A DNA stretch of 64,000 nt from Atopsyche davidsoni (taxonomy: Eukaryota > Arthropoda > Insecta > Trichoptera > Hydrobiosidae), in assembly GCA_022113835.1 (NCBI GenBank), contig JAILWY010000019.1, forward strand, positions 1,240,001 to 1,304,000, read 5' to 3'. Position numbers and translations under genes: made by a program. Below, one piece after another: positions 61,084 through 64,000 of this stretch. The notes beneath the pieces were generated by a model, which worked only from the letters and a program-made list of their open reading frames with translations, was not told the DNA's origin and ran no database searches. How positions within the stretch are numbered: the first letter of the stretch is position 1; each line of letters begins with the position of its first letter.

Positions 61084-62863
61084 GGTCGAAATTAACTCTA
61101 AATCACGTGCCTACCTGCGCGAGTCCAATCTTAACACTGCGATCCGTAATGAAACTAACTAGCAACGCTGCTGAGTCACCGACTAACTTGGAGACACGAT
61201 TCGAAATTTTATTTACACGTCACCTGCCTACTTAAGTACTTCCTAATCAAACCGATTTTATTTCATCCTGTAACCCCAGCACAGCGAATAATTGATTTAA
61301 AGCGTATATGAGAGTGCAAACCACGTAATAAAACTAATATTTGTCACAGCTTTGTGGCTGTTTGGAAACAGTTTACTTTGAAAATTTTACTTGCAAATTG
61401 CAGCTTTACGAATACCAATCTATATATATACAGCTAAAATCACTCTTGTTCGGAAAAAATGTTTTGTGACGCAAGTGTGCTGCGATCTATACTAGTAAAA
61501 ATTTAAAATATCAAAGAAACATAATCATTCAAATCACATATAAAATTAGTTATATTTAATTGAGTCAGTTAGTTAGTTCTAATAACGCTTATATAGTATA
61601 CATCATAATAAAAATATATGTATGCGAATTCAACGGTAGCTCAAGTGCAATATTGCAGATACAATCTTGGAAAATTGATTTATTTTTCAACTGTACTCGT
61701 TTTTCTTTTGCGGTGTTGAGTAGTAATTTTTTTTGCTTACGTAAATATAAAAGTATATTTCAATGACTTTACTCAAAGCGTGATTGGCATAAATTGAAAT
61801 TCATTTCCACCTAGTTCAGCGAGCGTCCATTATTCCCGAAAGAAAACTAAATTCTTAGCATGAATTTCCAAAGCAATAATGTTTGTTTGATTCACTTTTG
61901 GTTATTGTTTATTTTTGATTGGTTCATGGAGAAGAAAATGCATGATTTACGATATTACCAACTATACATAACTAGTGCGATGTTTCAATAACTAACATGA
62001 ACTAAAATAACCTGCTTTTTAGGTTAAGTAAACATTGAAACAAAAATCACAGATATTTATTGTATTGGTTGTGTTTTTCTATGCTTATAATGACATTGGA
62101 AAATAGTAAAAAAAACTCATGAAACCGTGGTTTGAATGGCACCTATTAAAATATAAATAAATCAAGGATATTTAATAAAAAAACAAATCTATTTTAAAAA
62201 TATATAGATTAAACGAGATTATTAATTTTAAAATTAAATCAGATGAAAAGGTTTATTGTTTCAAAATACACGCTATTAAATAAATCGTTAATGCAACTTT
62301 TAACTATGTTTTTCACTCATAGTGAAATTTATTCAACTTCATTATCAATGTTCCATTTTTGATAAACATGATCAAAACGCCTTTTAAGTCCTGATTATAC
62401 AGTAAGTTTCAAGGTGATATAAATATTATATACAAGACTTTCATCACATGCTTCATATAACGACCAGAGATTATGCCTATGTTATTATTATATGTATTGA
62501 AATAAAACAATGATTATAATTATAAATTTCGACAATAGATTTACTTTAAAGGTCATTAATATCAACATCTACTACGAATTCGTCAAATTAATGTTTTCTA
62601 AAAATTCGGTTTACGTATATACAATACATCTCATACATATTAAATAAAATAAGTATTACATCAAAACTAGGTTGATTACTTATTTTCTACGAATATTTTG
62701 ATTAATTATTATTAGAATTGATTAATTATTTTAAAACATTAACTAGGCATATTTATCAAATAATATTGACTAATGGTAGCGGTTGCTCAAGAAACTTGAT
62801 AACTTTGACGATTTGTTCATTAAAAAAATATCGATTGTGGAATAGTTGGTTTATTTTTTTTAG
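61084..62863. other. AT-rich stretch, nothing defined
   Basis: Balanced to 61260, then AT-rich. At 61420-61500 atctatatatatacag and atctatactagtaaa recur about 70 bases apart, perhaps the ends of a decayed small element. No gene. Confidence 0.48.
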
Positions 62864-62930
62864 ATTCGAATGAGTCGATGGGTACATGATATGTACAATA
62901 GACTTAGGGCACTTAAAGCTCCTCGGCGTG
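62864..62930 (+). other. Possible 67-base + strand exon with ATG
   Basis: A strong T-rich acceptor (ggtttattttttttag) is followed by 67 bases and GCGTG|gtaact. An ATG at 62870, six bases in, opens M-S-R-W-V-H-D-M-Y-N-R-L-R-A-L-K; if unspliced the frame continues to a stop at 63104 (78 residues). A second ATG frame (62886-63224) overlaps it. The acceptor is good and the donor fair. No product recognised. Confidence 0.2.
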
Positions 62931-64000
62931 GTAACTCGCGTGTATCTTCAGTTTGTGTCCCCCCACTCGGAGCTGCCCGAGGCGCCCGCGCCGGCCGGCC
63001 ACTGGCACATGCTAACAGGTTGTTATTTACGCTCCTCCATTTGTCCAGCAGTGAAACCCCGAATTATTTTCACTCGAAAATCACGCGTCTCCGCAGCGAT
63101 TATTAGTTTACCACTATTGACCCCCGCAACCTCTCGGGACCTTTTGTTCGTGTACGGCGCAAAAAGTAAGAGAGCTTCCACAGTCAACAGAAGGGGTGCT
63201 TTGAAAAAACACTCACAGATATGAAATTATAATTGTTCAACATATATACATAATATTTTTTTCAAAATACGTTTGTCATCGTAAACACATTACGGACCGT
63301 AAAGATTCATCGTGTCTCATTGTACCTCTTCTCTTAAAGTCATTGTTTTATTTTTAACCTTCTATACGTTAAACAAATAAAAAGTAATAGTATAAATAAA
63401 TACGGATACATTTTATTTTCTAAAACTCACTAAATTTTATAAGGGCTTCAGTCATGTCATACATCATTGTGTAGAGAACACATGAAACTGTGTACTTTGC
63501 TTCTATACTTGCGTACACCAAATAAGGAAACCTTCATATCAATTATTAAACATGAAATATGATCACGCATTTATTATTATACAGACTATATGCATGCGTT
63601 TATTTAGACGAGATGAGAAATATGAATTAAAAATATGGTCTGATCTTTTTCTATTTACTTTACGTCTAAAATAAATATCCAATGTTAAAAGTATTTTCAT
63701 GGTGTGCCTTACATCATCGGTTATGTTTTACATCGAAAGAATTTAATATAAATCGTTCAAATCTCTGCACCGAGAAGGCAATTGAAGTCGAGGGCGGCTC
63801 GGCATGCGGGCACAATCTGCATCTATAACTGACAATCTCACGTTGTTTGTTCGACATGCGCCAATACTATCTATCTACCCACCTTCGTGCCCGCGATTGT
63901 CTCTGTCATTATCTGTGAATTATTCACTGAACGACACTCCCGGATGAGCCGGCAACGCCATAATGCCTACCACAGTGACTTGTGGGAAATTTCATGAAAT
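62931..64000. other. CpG-rich patch, AT-rich DNA, balanced end block
   Basis: GC-rich at 62930-63010, balanced to 63200, AT-rich to about 63750, then a balanced block to the window end. No further feature seen. Confidence 0.45.

Overview
The window looks like non-coding DNA from an insect nuclear genome, most likely Lepidoptera, although the order is inferred. It is AT-rich, with many poly-A/T runs and TA microsatellites. No open frame resembles a known protein family, and I found no rRNA, tRNA, CRISPR or bacterial gene organisation. Short CpG-rich patches of about 70 to 600 bp recur every 1 to 3 kb, and CpG is not depleted in them. This fits the inside of a very large intron, or the intergenic regulatory region of a developmental gene. 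I recognise no gene, and there is no complete coding sequence that I would defend.

The best single signal is at 7741-7823 on the + strand. A pyrimidine tract ends in a 3' splice site fused directly to a consensus 5' splice site (cag|gtaagt), and a second gtaagt follows 60 bases later. This is the layout of a recursive-splicing (ratchet) site with an RS-exon, and it would mean a long + strand intron crosses the left part of the window. Other possible short + strand exons are at 26586-26690 (open frame with a good ATG context), 30850-30938, 36238-36290, 42879-43061, 55229-55263 and 62864-62930. On the - strand, several CpG-rich patches sit between an acceptor and a donor: 17225-17301, 16694-16768, 12992-13075 and 4171-4226. 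Around 50 kb there is a possible 3' end of a - strand transcript: a 47-base exon, a 112-base intron, and a last exon with AATAAA. All of these were picked by eye from a large search space and need RNA evidence.

Region by region: 1-8.7 kb is AT-rich with patches and the ratchet site. 8.7-10.7 kb is a featureless AT stretch. 10.7-17.4 kb holds the - strand exon-like patches. A long (AT)n microsatellite lies at 17.8-18.0 kb. 18.9-22.6 kb is the first large CpG-rich complex. 25.1-25.9 kb may hold a decayed coding relic. A recent 163-bp tandem duplication lies at 29.4-29.7 kb. 30.8-43.6 kb is the densest part, with three G-quadruplex-prone arrays, a TCF-type enhancer candidate (41.3-41.7 kb) and a POU-octamer block (42.1-42.6 kb). 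An 11-bp GC minisatellite lies at 44.8 kb. 45-51 kb is mostly AT-rich. 51.5-52.5 kb is another CpG-rich complex. 53-63 kb has scattered TATA-like elements and small open frames. Recognisable transposons are almost absent.

No pathway or operon can be described. The window's likely function is regulatory and structural: enhancers, recursive splicing, and possibly non-coding or micro-exon transcripts.
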